Shown: positions 7,969 through 18,200 of the stretch, piece after piece
Layout of the letters: each line of letters starts with the position of its first letter
Numbering within the stretch: position 1 is the first letter of the stretch
Source: Bacteroidales bacterium
GTDB lineage: Bacteria; Bacteroidota; Bacteroidia; Bacteroidales; UBA932
Length of the DNA: 64,000 bases
Assembly (NCBI GenBank): GCA_017464245.1
Contig: JAFUDV010000018.1
Location: 1 to 64,000, forward strand
Direction of reading: 5' to 3'
Position numbers and translations under genes: made by a program
The notes under the pieces: generated by a model
The model's input: only the letters and a program-made list of their open reading frames with translations
Databases searched by the model: none
Told to the model about the DNA's origin: nothing

Positions 7969-8586
7969 CTACAACTCGATGACGAGGTCCTCGAGGGCCT
8001 TGCGCTGGGCGTGGCGCTCGGTGGGGCGGCCTTCGCCGGCGGCGGGATGGCCGATGGCGAGGAGGCCGTACACGCCGTGTTCCCGGATTTCAGGGAATGC
8101 CTCGCGGATCTTGGCGGGGTCGAAGTCCCAGATCCACATGTTGGCGAGGCCGGCATCCGTGGCCGTGAGCATCAGGTGGGTGAGGACGATGGCGGCATCG
8201 GTCTTGGCTGCATTGATCCCGTCGCTCGGACGCACCCAGGCTTCCTCGTTGCGGCAACCGACGATGAGGACCACCGGAGCGCCGTAGCAGTCATGGACCG
8301 TCCGGAGCTTGGCAAGGGCCTCTTCGCTCTTGACGACCCAGATGCGCGTGGGCTGGTTGTTCGCGGCGGACGGCGCCAGGCGGCCGGCCTCCAGGATCAT
8401 CTCCAACTTGGACGCGGAGACGGGATAATGGTTGAAAGCATGGCAGGAGTAACGGCTCTCCAGGATGTTCATGAAGGCATCGGAGCCGTACTTGTGCTTG
8501 GTGATCTGCTGCTCCATGTCAGCGAAGGTCGCACGATCCTTGACCTTGGTGATGTCGGTCAGGCGGCTGAGGATTTTCTTCTTCAT
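7969..8586 (-). CDS. Nitroreductase family protein
   Basis: 205 aa, a normal length for FMN-dependent nitroreductases that reduce nitro groups or quinones with NAD(P)H. Family features are SRYSCHAFNHYPVS near the N-terminus (the S-R-x-S phosphate-binding region), LAPSAANNQPTRIWVV, and the glycine-rich GVYGLLAIGHPA segment close to the C-terminus. The start at 8586 (MKKKILSRL) is preferred over the upstream in-frame ATG at 8634, which lies at or above the probable promoter. A TATCTTGG -7-like box lies at 8612-8619 on the minus strand. The substrate cannot be told. Confidence 0.85.
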   Translation of the reverse strand: MKKKILSRLTDITKVKDRATFADMEQQITKHKYGSDAFMNILESRYSCHAFNHYPVSASKLEMILEAGRLAPSAANNQPTRIWVVKSEEALAKLRTVHDCYGAPVVLIVGCRNEEAWVRPSDGINAAKTDAAIVLTHLMLTATDAGLANMWIWDFDPAKIREAFPEIREHGVYGLLAIGHPAAGEGRPTERHAQRKALEDLVIEL

Positions 8587-8611
8587 ATCGGTTATCAGTC
8601 TTATGTCCAGC

Positions 8612-8619
8612 CCAAGATA
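8612..8619 (-). promoter_or_regulatory. Promoter -7-like box (TATCTTGG) for the nitroreductase
   Basis: One mismatch to TAnnTTTG, 25 bases upstream of the chosen start. The same TATCTTGG variant occurs at 52452-52459. Confidence 0.45.
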
Positions 8620-8652
8620 ATAAAAAAAACGCAAAAACGGTGCGGTGAGGCC

Positions 8653-8688
8653 AAAAAAAGGCCGGCAGCCGCACGGGCTGCCGACCTT
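8653..8688 (-). terminator. Rho-independent terminator of the left susCD operon
   Basis: Arms 8660-8670 and 8676-8686 (GGTCGGCAGCC and its partner) pair around a 5-base loop, followed on the minus strand by seven T. The right susCD operon ends with a near-identical hairpin at 20218-20249. Confidence 0.85.
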
Positions 8689-8710
8689 GGGCTCCGATGG
8701 ACGGGGAGGA

Positions 8711-10729
8711 CTACTGGATGGCCCACCACAGCGGGGTGATGGTATTCTCGTTGGTCATGCCCATCAGGGAGATGGCGTTCTGATACTGCTCCGGGCTCGC
8801 GTTCTTGAAGGAGTTCGGATAGTTCATGCGCTGGGCGTAGCAGCCCGGCTTCTGGCCGGTCTTGTAGGCGTTCTTGGCGCCTTCCATCAGGTACGGGAAG
8901 TCCGTGGTGCTCACCGGGAGCTCCCAGAACGGCAGGCCCAGGCGACGGTGGTCGGACCAGTTCTCCAGCGGCAGCCAAGGCGTGTTGGCGATGAACTTCT
9001 GGGTGATGATCTTCGTCAGCTGGTCGTTGAGCTTCTTGCCCTTGTACATGACCTTGTTGGCATCCGGATACTTGTATTCCGTGGTCTTGACGGTGCCGGA
9101 GACCGGGTCGGTGTAGTTGATGGTGTAGTTGGACGGTTCGGCGGTGTGGCTGAACTTCACGGACGTACCCACGCGGTTGTAATCCTCGGAGTTGATGTAG
9201 GCATCGTAGTTCTCGTCGATGTCCAGGTACTCGAAGCTGGCCTTGATGCCGGCGTTGTAAGCCTGCTCGGCGCTGATGCCCGTGTTCCAGCCGCGGACAG
9301 CGGCCTCGGCCAGGAGGAAGTAGGTCTCCCAAGGGCCGAAGAACACGCGGAACTCCTGGCTGTTGCGGTAGCGCTCGGCGAGGGCCGGGTAGGTCTTGCC
9401 GTAGTGGACGCCGCCGGCGCTGGAGTTGTCGAGCAGACCGTTGCTGTTCGAGAACTTGTCATCGCGGCCGTAACCGGCGATAAGGCCGTTCCAAGCATAG
9501 GAGACATCCACGGTGAACGCCTGGTTGGGAACGTCGATGGGGGTCGTCAGCGGAGCGGTGGAAGCCGGGAAACTCGCATAGCCGGTCTCGATGCGGTTGC
9601 TGTAGTCGCAAGGGAGCGTGAAGTACACCAGGGCGCGCGGATCCAGCTTGGACGGGATGCCGTCGAAGAAGTAGCCCCAGGTCGGGCTGTCGGTGTTCTC
9701 CTCATACAGGTTGGCACCGCTCTGGTCCACCATGTGGATACCCAGGTAGGTGGCGGCGTCCTTGATGTAGGCACCGTAGATCTCGTTCACCTTTTCCTCG
9801 GAGAGCGGGGCGTTCTTGTACAGGCGCTTGCCCGGGTCCTTCAGGACGTCGCGGACGTCGGCTCCGCCCAGGTTGGTGGTGAGGTTGGCGAAGGTGTGGG
9901 AGGCTTCCTGCCAGTCCCAGGTACGGCTCATGACGCCGGCCAGGTCGTTCCAGGCGTTCCGCTCCTCGATGCGGAAGATTCCGTCGATGGTGCGGATGCC
10001 GGGACCGGCGGCCACGGCGGCCTCAAAGTTGCTCTTGGCCTTGGCGGCGTCCACCTCGGATAGACGCATGGCAATGCGCATCCACATGGAAATGCCGAAG
10101 TTCTTCCACTTGGCGGCATCCAGGAGATAGGCGGCGTCGGCATCCTGCTCGGTGGCGCTCTCACCCGAGAAGTCCAGGTTGATGTTCGCGACGGCTTCCT
10201 TGCACTCGTTGAGCATGAAGTCGTAGCATTCCTGGACGCTCTTGTATTCGGGCGTGTTGGCCTCGAAATCGGTGGTGAAGGAGCCGAAGGAATCGACGAA
10301 CTCGGTCATCAGATAGACTCTCCAGATGCGGGCGAATTCCTTGACGTTGGCAAACAGGCCGGTCTCGTGCTCGCCAAGGGCGCCGCCGGCGATGGCCTCG
10401 TCGGCGATCTTGATGGCCAGGTTGGAAGCGTTCACGCAGTTGCGGGTGAGGTTGTACAGGCAGCCTGCCCACTCGTCGTTGGAGGCACCCACGGAACGGC
10501 CGCTGTTCTCACCGTCCTGGCGGGCGATGTCGGCCCAGTAGAGGACGAAGACGCGTTCGGCGTCGTTGGGGTTCTGCTGGTCGGACATGATGGCCTTGTT
10601 CAGGGACCAGTAGGGCATCAGGTCGGACGCGTTGGCAGCCTTCGGGTTCTTGTTGATCTCCTCGAAATCAGAGCAGGCGACCAAAGTGGCAAGACCGGCT
10701 GCGAAAGCAATTATTCTATTGATTTTCAT
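8711..10729 (-). CDS. SusD/RagB family outer-membrane lipoprotein (left pair)
   Basis: 672 aa, longer than the roughly 500-550 aa usual for the family. The lipoprotein signal peptide ends LATLVACSDFEE, with Cys as the lipidation site. The mature start (EEINKNPKAAN) and the DIARQDGENSGR region fit the SusD-like group whose members begin 'F-EEIN-x-NP'. Near the C-terminus, TPWLPLENWSDHRRLGLPFW matches the family's conserved end. It caps its SusC barrel and binds ligand at the cell surface. It is encoded 15 bases after susC, and the operon ends at the hairpin near 8660. The start at 10729 gives the signal peptide; an ATG at 10741 would add four residues. No glycosidase accompanies this pair, so the ligand is unknown. 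Confidence 0.92.
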   Translation of the reverse strand: MKINRIIAFAAGLATLVACSDFEEINKNPKAANASDLMPYWSLNKAIMSDQQNPNDAERVFVLYWADIARQDGENSGRSVGASNDEWAGCLYNLTRNCVNASNLAIKIADEAIAGGALGEHETGLFANVKEFARIWRVYLMTEFVDSFGSFTTDFEANTPEYKSVQECYDFMLNECKEAVANINLDFSGESATEQDADAAYLLDAAKWKNFGISMWMRIAMRLSEVDAAKAKSNFEAAVAAGPGIRTIDGIFRIEERNAWNDLAGVMSRTWDWQEASHTFANLTTNLGGADVRDVLKDPGKRLYKNAPLSEEKVNEIYGAYIKDAATYLGIHMVDQSGANLYEENTDSPTWGYFFDGIPSKLDPRALVYFTLPCDYSNRIETGYASFPASTAPLTTPIDVPNQAFTVDVSYAWNGLIAGYGRDDKFSNSNGLLDNSSAGGVHYGKTYPALAERYRNSQEFRVFFGPWETYFLLAEAAVRGWNTGISAEQAYNAGIKASFEYLDIDENYDAYINSEDYNRVGTSVKFSHTAEPSNYTINYTDPVSGTVKTTEYKYPDANKVMYKGKKLNDQLTKIITQKFIANTPWLPLENWSDHRRLGLPFWELPVSTTDFPYLMEGAKNAYKTGQKPGCYAQRMNYPNSFKNASPEQYQNAISLMGMTNENTITPLWWAIQ

Positions 10730-10744
10730 AATGTTGTGCAAAGA

Positions 10745-13700
10745 TTAGAATCCGAAGGAAACGTTGAACACAAAGGCACGGGAAGTAGGCGCGGCGCCGT
10801 ACTCGAAGCCGATGGCGTTGGTGGAGGTAGCGAAGATGGATTCCGGATCCAGGCCGCGCATCTTGCTGTAGATCATGAGCACGTTGGTGCAGGAGAAGCC
10901 GACCTTCACGGACTGGAACACGTTCTGGCGGGCGATCAGGGCCTTGGGCAGGGAGTAGGCGATGGAGATGTTTCTCAGGCGGACGTTGGTCGCGTCGTAG
11001 AGGTTCTCCTCGGTGATGCCCAGGTTGGAACCGGCGGCGCCGGAAACCTGCTTCCAGTACTTTTCGGCCGTGGTCTTGGTCGTGTTCGGGACATAGCTGT
11101 CACCGTCCTTCTGGACACCTTCCACGAGGAGGGAGTTCTCCGCGCGGTTGTCCACGGTCCAGGCGGCGGTACCGGCATACTCCATGGTGCCCAGGGTACC
11201 GGAGAACATCTTGCCGCCGATGCGGGCGTCCACCTGGAAGCTCATGGTGAGGTCCTTCCAAGTGAAGCTGTTGATCCAGCCCATGTTGGCGACCGGGTTC
11301 TGGTTGCCGAGGAACTGGCTGGAGCCGTCAGAGGTGGGAAGGCCGTCGGTGTTGAGGATCAACTGGCCGTAGTACGGGCTGTTCTCGTCCTCGACGCGGG
11401 CGTACTTGGTGCCGTAGATGTCACCGTAGCCGCCGCCCACATGGGCCTTGATCTGGAGCTTGTCGTAACCTCCCAGGCTGTAGTCTTCCACGCCGTCGGC
11501 CAGTTCCAGGATGAGGTTCTTGTTGGTGGAGAAGTTCAGCGTGGAACGCCAGAGGAAGTCGCGGGAGCGCACGGGCTCCACGTTCAGGACGGCTTCCCAA
11601 CCGGAGTTCTGGATGTTACCGGCATTGACCTTCTTGGAGGAATAGCCGATGGCGGCGATGGGCAGGTTGATGAGCTGGTTGGTCGCGTTGGTCTTGTACC
11701 AGGAAACGTCCAGGCCGACGCGGCTGTCGAAGAAGCGGACGTCCAGACCAGCTTCCCAGGACTTGATGAGTTCGTTCTTCACGTCGTCGTTGTACAGGGT
11801 GCCCTGGGAGTTGATGACCGGCTTCGCGTTGGCGCGGGCGTCGGTACCCATCGTGTACACGTTGTACAGCTGGTAGGGATCCATGTCGTTACCCACTTCC
11901 GCGTAGGAGACGCGGGCCTTGGCGAAGGAGAGCCAGTTGGGAACGTAGGAATACTTGGCGAGCATGTCCGTGATGACCCAGGCGAGGGAGACGGACGGAT
12001 ACAGGTAGGAGCGGTTCTTCGGGGCCAGGGTGGAGGTCCAGTCGTTGCGGAGGGTCGCATCGAGGAAGACCCAGCCGCCGTAGTTGAACTGGACCGATCC
12101 GTACAGGGAGTTCATCTTGCGGTGGGAGTAGCTCTCGGAGACGCCGGGCTTGTCGCTCTTGGCGTTGTTCAGGTCGAACAGGTTCGGGATGAGGAGCTGG
12201 CTCTGGGAGGCGGACATGCCGCGGTTCTCACGGTCCATCAGGTTGCCGCCGAGGGTGGCGGAAGCGCCGAAGTCGCCGAAGAGGTTGTCCTGCTGGGCCT
12301 TGAGGAGGAAGGAGAGGTTGTTCTCATAGAAGCGGCTCTCACCCATGCCGTAGGAACCGGTCACGGAACCGGCGATCTTGTTGCCGGCGTAGAACTTGCT
12401 CTCGGTCTCGGTGAAGTACATGTCGGTACCGGCCCGGAGTTCGAGGCTCAGCCACTTGGTGAAGTCATAGCCCAGGCTGCCGTTCATGAGGAAACGGTTG
12501 CGGACGTCCTGGTTGGTGCTGTACCTGGCGTACCACCAGGGGTTGGAGCCCATGCGGTCCTTGTTGCCGAAGAAGAACATCTCGCCGTTGGCGTCCACGG
12601 CATCCTTGAAGTCGCGGATGTCCACGGAGATGGGCAGGGTGTACATCTTCAGCATGTAGTTAGCGTTCACGTTGGAACCGGAGATCGGGCGGTTGTTCGC
12701 CTGGATGCGGATGTACTGGATCTTGCCGTCGAAATGCCAGCGGTCGCTCTTGCCGAAGGTGGAGGTGCCGCGGAGCATGATGTTGTTACGGCCCAGGGTC
12801 GCGCCCGGAACCTGGCTCATGTCGTTGGTGCGGGTCCAGGAGGCGTAAATGCCGGTCTTGCCGTACTGCTGGGAGAAGGTGACGTTCTCGGTGTCGGTGA
12901 TGCCGGTGTTGAAGAAGCCCTTCACGTTGTCGAAGGCCTGGAGCGGGGCGGAGGTGCCATCCCACTTGGTGACGGTCTGTCCGGTGCTTTCCGGACCCCA
13001 GCTCTGGGAGTCGGTATTGTCGAACACGCCCAGGGAACCCTGGCCGTACTTGTTTTGCATCGCAGGGCGGGTGAACTCGGTGGTGAAGGCCACGGTACCG
13101 TTGACCGTGATGCCCAGGCCCGGGTTCTGGCGGCCCTTCTTGGTGGTGATGAGAATGACACCGTTACCGGCGCGGGAACCGTAGAGGGCCGCGGCGGAGG
13201 CGCCCTTCAGGACGGTCATGGACTCCACGTCCTCCGGGTTGATGTCCTGGAGGCCGCTACCCATGTCGGCGGAAGGATTCCAGAAGTCGTTGTTCGTGGC
13301 ACCCACGAAGTTGTCCATCGGCACACCGTCCACGACGATGAGCGGCTGGTTCAGGCTCGTGAGGGAGTTGTTACCACGGAGGACGATACGGGAGGAAGCA
13401 CCCGGGCCGTTGGAGGAACGGATGATTTCCACGCCGGCGACCTTACCCGTCAGCGCGTTGGCGAGGTTCGCCTCGTGCGCGTCGAGGAGAGTGGCACCGC
13501 CCACGTCCTGGATCGCGTAGCCCAGCGTCTTCTTTTCCCGGGTGATGCCCAGGGCGGTGACGACGGATTCCGTCAGGAACTCGGAGTCGGGCTGGAGGAC
13601 CACGTCGATGTTCCGGTTGCCGGCGACGGCGACGTTCTGGGTCTCCATGCCGATGAAGGAGAACTCGAGGACCGCATCGCGGGCGCAGGAGATGGAGTAG

Positions 13701-13875
13701 TTACCGTCAATGTCGGTGGAAGTGCCTCTGGTGGTGCCCTTCACGACGACGCCGGCCCCGATGACGGGCTCGCCGGTGTGGTCCTTCACCGTACCCTTGA
13801 CTGTAATGTCCTGTGCATTCGGCCCAGGGCCACGAGGAGCCCCGCGAGGGCGAGAATCAAATGTTGTTTACGCAT
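10745..13875 (-). CDS. SusC/RagA TonB-dependent transporter (left pair), frameshifted in its signal peptide
   Basis: About 1,040 aa if restored. It has a carboxypeptidase-like N-terminal domain (DITVKGTVKD), then the SusC plug signature (LRGNNSLTSLNQPLIVVDGVP, SMTVLKGASAAALYGSRAGNGVI), then a C-terminal barrel ending in an aromatic (SFGF). The ATG at 13873-13875 opens a good signal peptide (MRKQHLILALAGLLVALG), but a single base is missing near 13823 and that frame stops soon after. The SusC frame upstream of 13789 has no ATG and meets a stop at 13868-13870. Only a GTG at 13789, inside the first domain, could start it as read. This is either an assembly indel or a real null allele. No convincing -7 box lies between this start and the inverted repeat at 13979. 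Confidence 0.85.
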
Positions 13876-13942
13876 TACAATAAAGATTAATTGGTTGATG
13901 GATTGGTATGATTGATTTATCCTATTTTTATGCGGCCTGGAT

Positions 13943-13974
13943 TTTGTTTTATCGGAAGAAATTCGATTCGTTTG
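13943..13974 (+). promoter_or_regulatory. Candidate promoter for the recombinase, outside the invertible segment
   Basis: TTTG at 13943-13946 and TTCGTTTG at 13967-13974 are 20 bases apart, near the spacing of Bacteroidota -33/-7 boxes, with one mismatch in the -7 box. The predicted start of transcription falls at the left inverted repeat, 34-40 bases before the recombinase ATG. Confidence 0.4.
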
Positions 13975-13978
13975 CGTT

Positions 13979-13995
13979 TATTTGTTGACAAATAG
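13979..13995. repeat. Left inverted repeat of the recombinase segment
   Basis: TATTTGTTGACAAATAG, the exact reverse complement of 15128-15144. The site is itself nearly palindromic (TATTTGT with ACAAATA around the centre), as expected for a tyrosine-recombinase core with two facing binding arms. Confidence 0.85.
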
Positions 13996-14014
13996 GAAGA
14001 AAATCTTATAAACG

Positions 14015-15022
14015 ATGGATGACTTTGTCCTATTTTCGGAAAAAACCCTCGACCGGAGGCATCTCTCCGGCGAAATCTCCTTCCATACCTGGCAGAACGG
14101 CCTTTCCCATTTGAGGAAATTCCGGGAATTCCTGGAAACAACCCGGGGCTCCGGCCTCCTTCCTTTCGGGGAGTTGGATGCCCTCGTCTTCCAGGAATAC
14201 AAGCGGTTCTGTCTTCGGGAGGGGAACAAAGTCTCCACCGTCAACCGGAAACTGCTCCCGCTGCGGCTCGCCCTGCAGGAAGCCGTCCGGGAGGGGCTGG
14301 CCGATGCAGGGGTCCTGCAGGCTCCGGAAAGCGGATATCTTCTTACGAAAAAGGGGATGTACGGGCTGTCGGGAATGGAGGACGATGAAGGGAATTCGCC
14401 GGTCAAGTTTTTGACGGACAGTCAGATGGACCGGCTGCTGGTCTATTATAAGTCCCTTCCTCCGGGATCCCGGAAAGACAAACTGGACCTGTTCCTGTTC
14501 TCCTTTCATGCCTGCGGCCTGCGGGTCTCGGACATCATGACCCTGGAGTGGAGGCATATCGACTGGAAGGAAAGGACCTTGTCCAAGGTGATGGTCAAGA
14601 CGCGGAACCGCCTGGTCATCCCCCTGTCTTCCCCCGCCCTGGAGATTCTGGACCGATGGAAAAGGCGAGGGCTGAACAGCCGCTTCGCATTCAATTTGTT
14701 GCCGGAGGATTTCGGTTTCCGGGACGACGGCCTTCTGGAAAGGACCATCGACGCCCGCAACAAGGCCATCCGGGGCACGCTGAACGCTGTCGGACGCCAT
14801 CTGGGATTCCCGTTCCCGCTCGGGATGCATGTCGCCCGGCATACTTTCGCCGTGAAGGCGCTCAATTCGTCCCGGCTGGACGTGCACCTGATCAGCCGCC
14901 TGCTGGGACATTCTTCCGTGACCGTCACGGAAAAGGTCTATGCGACGTTCCTGTTGCCTACGCTTTCTTCGGAGGTCCGGTCGCGGTTGTCATTTCCGGA
15001 ATTTGGACCGTCAAATGGTTGA
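14015..15022 (+). CDS. Tyrosine recombinase/integrase (probable DNA invertase)
   Basis: 335 aa. An N-terminal SAM-like core-binding domain (about 1-115) precedes a full catalytic domain. The five catalytic residues are visible: R170 in ACGLRVSD, K195 in VMVKTRNR, H272 and R275 in MHVARHTF, H299 in LLGHSS, and nucleophile Y309 in EKVYATF. It is therefore probably active. Size and layout fit the Bacteroidota recombinases that flip neighbouring promoters. It lies wholly inside the inverted repeats, with its ATG 19 bases from the left one, so its orientation relative to outside promoters would change on inversion. ATG 14015 follows a short AT-rich stretch and is the first start after the repeat. 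Confidence 0.9.
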   Translation: MDDFVLFSEKTLDRRHLSGEISFHTWQNGLSHLRKFREFLETTRGSGLLPFGELDALVFQEYKRFCLREGNKVSTVNRKLLPLRLALQEAVREGLADAGVLQAPESGYLLTKKGMYGLSGMEDDEGNSPVKFLTDSQMDRLLVYYKSLPPGSRKDKLDLFLFSFHACGLRVSDIMTLEWRHIDWKERTLSKVMVKTRNRLVIPLSSPALEILDRWKRRGLNSRFAFNLLPEDFGFRDDGLLERTIDARNKAIRGTLNAVGRHLGFPFPLGMHVARHTFAVKALNSSRLDVHLISRLLGHSSVTVTEKVYATFLLPTLSSEVRSRLSFPEFGPSNG

Positions 15023-15082
15023 TTTTAGACGAGAAAATGCAACTTTTCGGTCATAAAAATCATCTAAATAGAAAAAAATAAT

Positions 15083-15090
15083 TACCTTTG
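15083..15090 (+). promoter_or_regulatory. Outward promoter -7 box (TACCTTTG) inside the invertible segment
   Basis: TACCTTTG is a full TAnnTTTG match, 37 bases before the right inverted repeat, pointing at the right susC. It would give a leader of about 150 bases that includes the repeat. No TTTG -33 box is seen at the expected distance. Confidence 0.55.
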
Positions 15091-15127
15091 CGTAATAACC
15101 TTATGAAAAAATTATATAATTCAGGTG

Positions 15128-15144
15128 CTATTTGTCAACAAATA
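15128..15144. repeat. Right inverted repeat of the recombinase segment
   Basis: CTATTTGTCAACAAATA, the exact reverse complement of 13979-13995. Identity does not extend far on either side, so the match is a site and not a longer duplication. Confidence 0.85.
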
Positions 15145-15244
15145 GACGTGTAAGATAACAACTTGTCCCGTATTCGCCAAAGAAATCTAACGAATTATAA
15201 GTTATCCTTTTACCATCAATTATTAACCAACCAAACCAAAGTAC

Positions 15245-18200
15245 ATGAAAAATCTGCTCATCAGAGTTTCCATGGTGGTCGCCCTTCTGGCGGCGGGCCT
15301 CACGGCCTTCGCCCAGACGACTGTCAGGGGAACGGTGAAGGATGCGGCCGGCAACGGAGTTGTCGGTGCTTCCGTGTTTGTGCAGGGAACCCACAACGGC
15401 ACCATCGCCGAACTGGACGGTTCCTATGTCCTTTCCAATGCCAAGGTAGGGGACAAGATCGAGTTCTCCTGCATCGGCTATGCTTCCCAGGTCGTCACCT
15501 GGAACGGCGGTCCCCTCAACGTCGTCCTCGACGAGGACTCCGAACTCCTTGAAGGAACGGTCGTCACCGCCCTCGGTATCCGTAAGGACGAGAAGCGGGT
15601 CGGTTATGCCGTGAGCTCCATCAATGCCGAGACGCTGAACAACACCGTGTCCCCGTCCCTGGGTTCCGCCCTCTACGGCAAGGCCTCCGGTGTCCGCGTG
15701 ACCACGGCCCCGGGCGGCGCCACCGGCGCTATCTCCATCAACGTCCGCGGTATCTCCTCCATCACGGGTACCAGCCAGCCGCTTGTCGTCGTGGACGGCG
15801 TGCCGGTGCGTAACGGCGATGCCAACAACTCCGACTACTGGAGCGACCAGCGTGTCAACTCCAACGGTCTGACCGACATCAACGTGGAGGATATCGAGAA
15901 CCTCACCATCCTGAAGGGCGCCTCCGCCACCTCCCTGTACGGTTCCGAAGGTGCGAACGGCGTCGTGCTCATCACCATGAAGCAGGGTAAGAAGAATTCC
16001 GGTGTCCATGTGGACTTCAACGCGTCCATCCAGGCCGACCAGGTGGCTTACATGCCTACCTACCAGACGACCTTCGGTCCCGGTTACCCGTATGCTTTCT
16101 GGTACCTGGGCCTCGAGGAGGACATCGATTCCCCGAACTACGGCTTCCTGAAGAACCCGCGCAAGGACCGCGACGGCAAGGAGACCTACGGTCCCCAGAA
16201 CTCCTACTACTATTTCGGTCCCAAGTATGACGGCCGCGAGGTGTACACCCCGACCGGCTACCGTCCCTACAGTCCCGTCACCTCCAACCCGTGGAGCGAC
16301 GTGTTCCGCACCGGTATCACCCAGCAGTACAACGTGGCGGTCCAACAGGGCGGCGAGCACGGACACTTCCGTTTCTCCTACACTTTCATGGACAATACGC
16401 CGAACCAGTACAACTCCCACCTCGGAAAGCACAACTTCCAGGTGTCCGGCAGCCAGGATGTCACCTCGAACGGTGCCGTCAAGCTCGGCTACTCCGTGAA
16501 CTACATGAACCAGAACGTCAAGAACCGTCCTTACCGTACCTCCCGTCTGGTTACCAACTATGGCGGTATGTTCGGTTCCTTTGACCCGGTGGGCGTCTAT
16601 CGTGACCGTACCGTCACCGCCGCCGGCTACCAGAACCGCGTGTACACCAGCAATACCCACGAGAATCCGGCCGAAGGTTGGGAATACAGCCCTGCCGTGA
16701 GCGCCCTGATCGGCGAGTACTTCTGGAACATCCTCGGCAAGGAGCAGCTGGAGAACAACAACCGTCTCATCGCCAGCGTCACTCCGTCCTGGATGATCAC
16801 CAAGGGCCTGACCCTCAAGGGCAGCATCGCTACCGACTACACCACCCAGAAGCAGGAGAACAAGGATTACGCCGGAACCAACGCGGCCCTCGCCGGCAGC
16901 TATCAGGGCGGTTATTCCATCGCCCACCGCGAGTACACCACGATCTATGGTGACGCCCTCCTCAACTGGGACAAGGACATCACGGACGTCCTCAACCTGA
17001 ACGCCAACATAGGTTGGTCCGCCCGCCGCGAGATGTACTCCGCGACCAGCACCGGCACCCGTGGCGGTCTGACCGTCGAGAACTGGTTCAACTTCGCGGC
17101 CAGCGCCGAGAAGACCAACAACGCCAGCATGGGCTACTCCGACTTCCTGAAGCAGGCCGTCTTCGGCACCGTGGCCCTTTCCTATAAGGACTGGGCTTAC
17201 CTCGAAGGCACCCTCCGCAACGAGAAGACCTCCACGCTCCGCAACCAGAGCTACTGGTATCCTTCCGTCAACGCTTCCATCATCTTCTCCGAACTGCTGA
17301 ACCTCCCGGCCTGGGTCGATTACGGCAAGTTCCGTGTTTCCTACGGTGAGGTGGGTAACGCCCCGGCCCTGTACAAGGCTCCGCTTTCCTACTCCCAGAG
17401 CACGGCTTCCGGCTACGTGTACAACCAGCTGGGCATGGGCATCGGCAACGACTCCATCCGTCCTGAGCGCACCAAGGAATGGGAGCTCGGTCTGGAAGGC
17501 AAGTTCCTGAACAACCGTGCCGGCTTCGAGGTGTCCTGGTACAACAAGAAGATCGTGGACCAGATCCTGGAAACCACCGTTCCCGCCTCTTCCGGTGTCA
17601 CCTCGATGCTGATGAACATCGGTATCCTGCAGAACCGCGGTCTGGAAGTCGCCGCCTACGGCACTCCGATCGAGACCCGCGACTGGCGCTTCGACATCAG
17701 CGGCAACATCGCCTGGAACAAGAACAAGGTGCTCCAGCTCGCCGAGGGTGTGGAGCGTCTGCAGCACGCCCGTTGGGACAACGGCGCCGCCTACCTCTAC
17801 TCCTATCCGGGAGAGACGATGGGTGACATCTATGCCTTCGCTCCCGAAACCAACGACAAGGGCGAAAAGATCGTGGATGCCGACGGCTTCTACAAGGTGA
17901 CCAGCGAGCCCGTGAAGGTGGGCAACGCCATGGCCGACCTCATCGGCGGTTTCGCCTTCGCCCTCAGCTACAAGCGCTGGACCCTGGACATGAACTTCAA
18001 CTACCAGATCGGCGGTACCGTGTTCAACATGCCTTATCAGTACATGATGGGCCTGGGTACCCTGGCCGAGTCCATGCCTTACCGTGACGTCGAGCACGGC
18101 GGTATCGCCTACTACGAGCACGACGGCCAGTCCATCCGCTACGAAGGAAACGACCGGAAGAGCGCGACCGGCGAGACGGTCCATTACGACGGCCGCATTC

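Larger units (their letters stand above)
13979..15144. mobile_element. Putative invertible segment carrying its own tyrosine recombinase and an outward promoter
   Basis: The 17-bp inverted repeats enclose 1,132 bases that hold one whole recombinase gene and a promoter box at 15083-15090 facing the right repeat. The two susC start codons lie about 100 bases outside the repeats, in opposite directions (103 on the left, 100 on the right). Inversion would move the promoter from the right susCD to the left susCD. As drawn, the right pair should be on and the left off. This is inference from layout, not observed switching. Confidence 0.65.

Noticed and set aside
10367..13915. Long open frame on the plus strand opposite the left susCD
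   Set aside because: Shadow of the SusC/SusD genes, with no domains. The opposite strand gives clear SusC and SusD motifs.
13979..15144. Integrated prophage, ICE or transposon
   Set aside because: Only one recombinase gene lies between the repeats, with no cargo, structural or transfer genes, and the repeats are inverted, not direct. An inversion segment explains it better.
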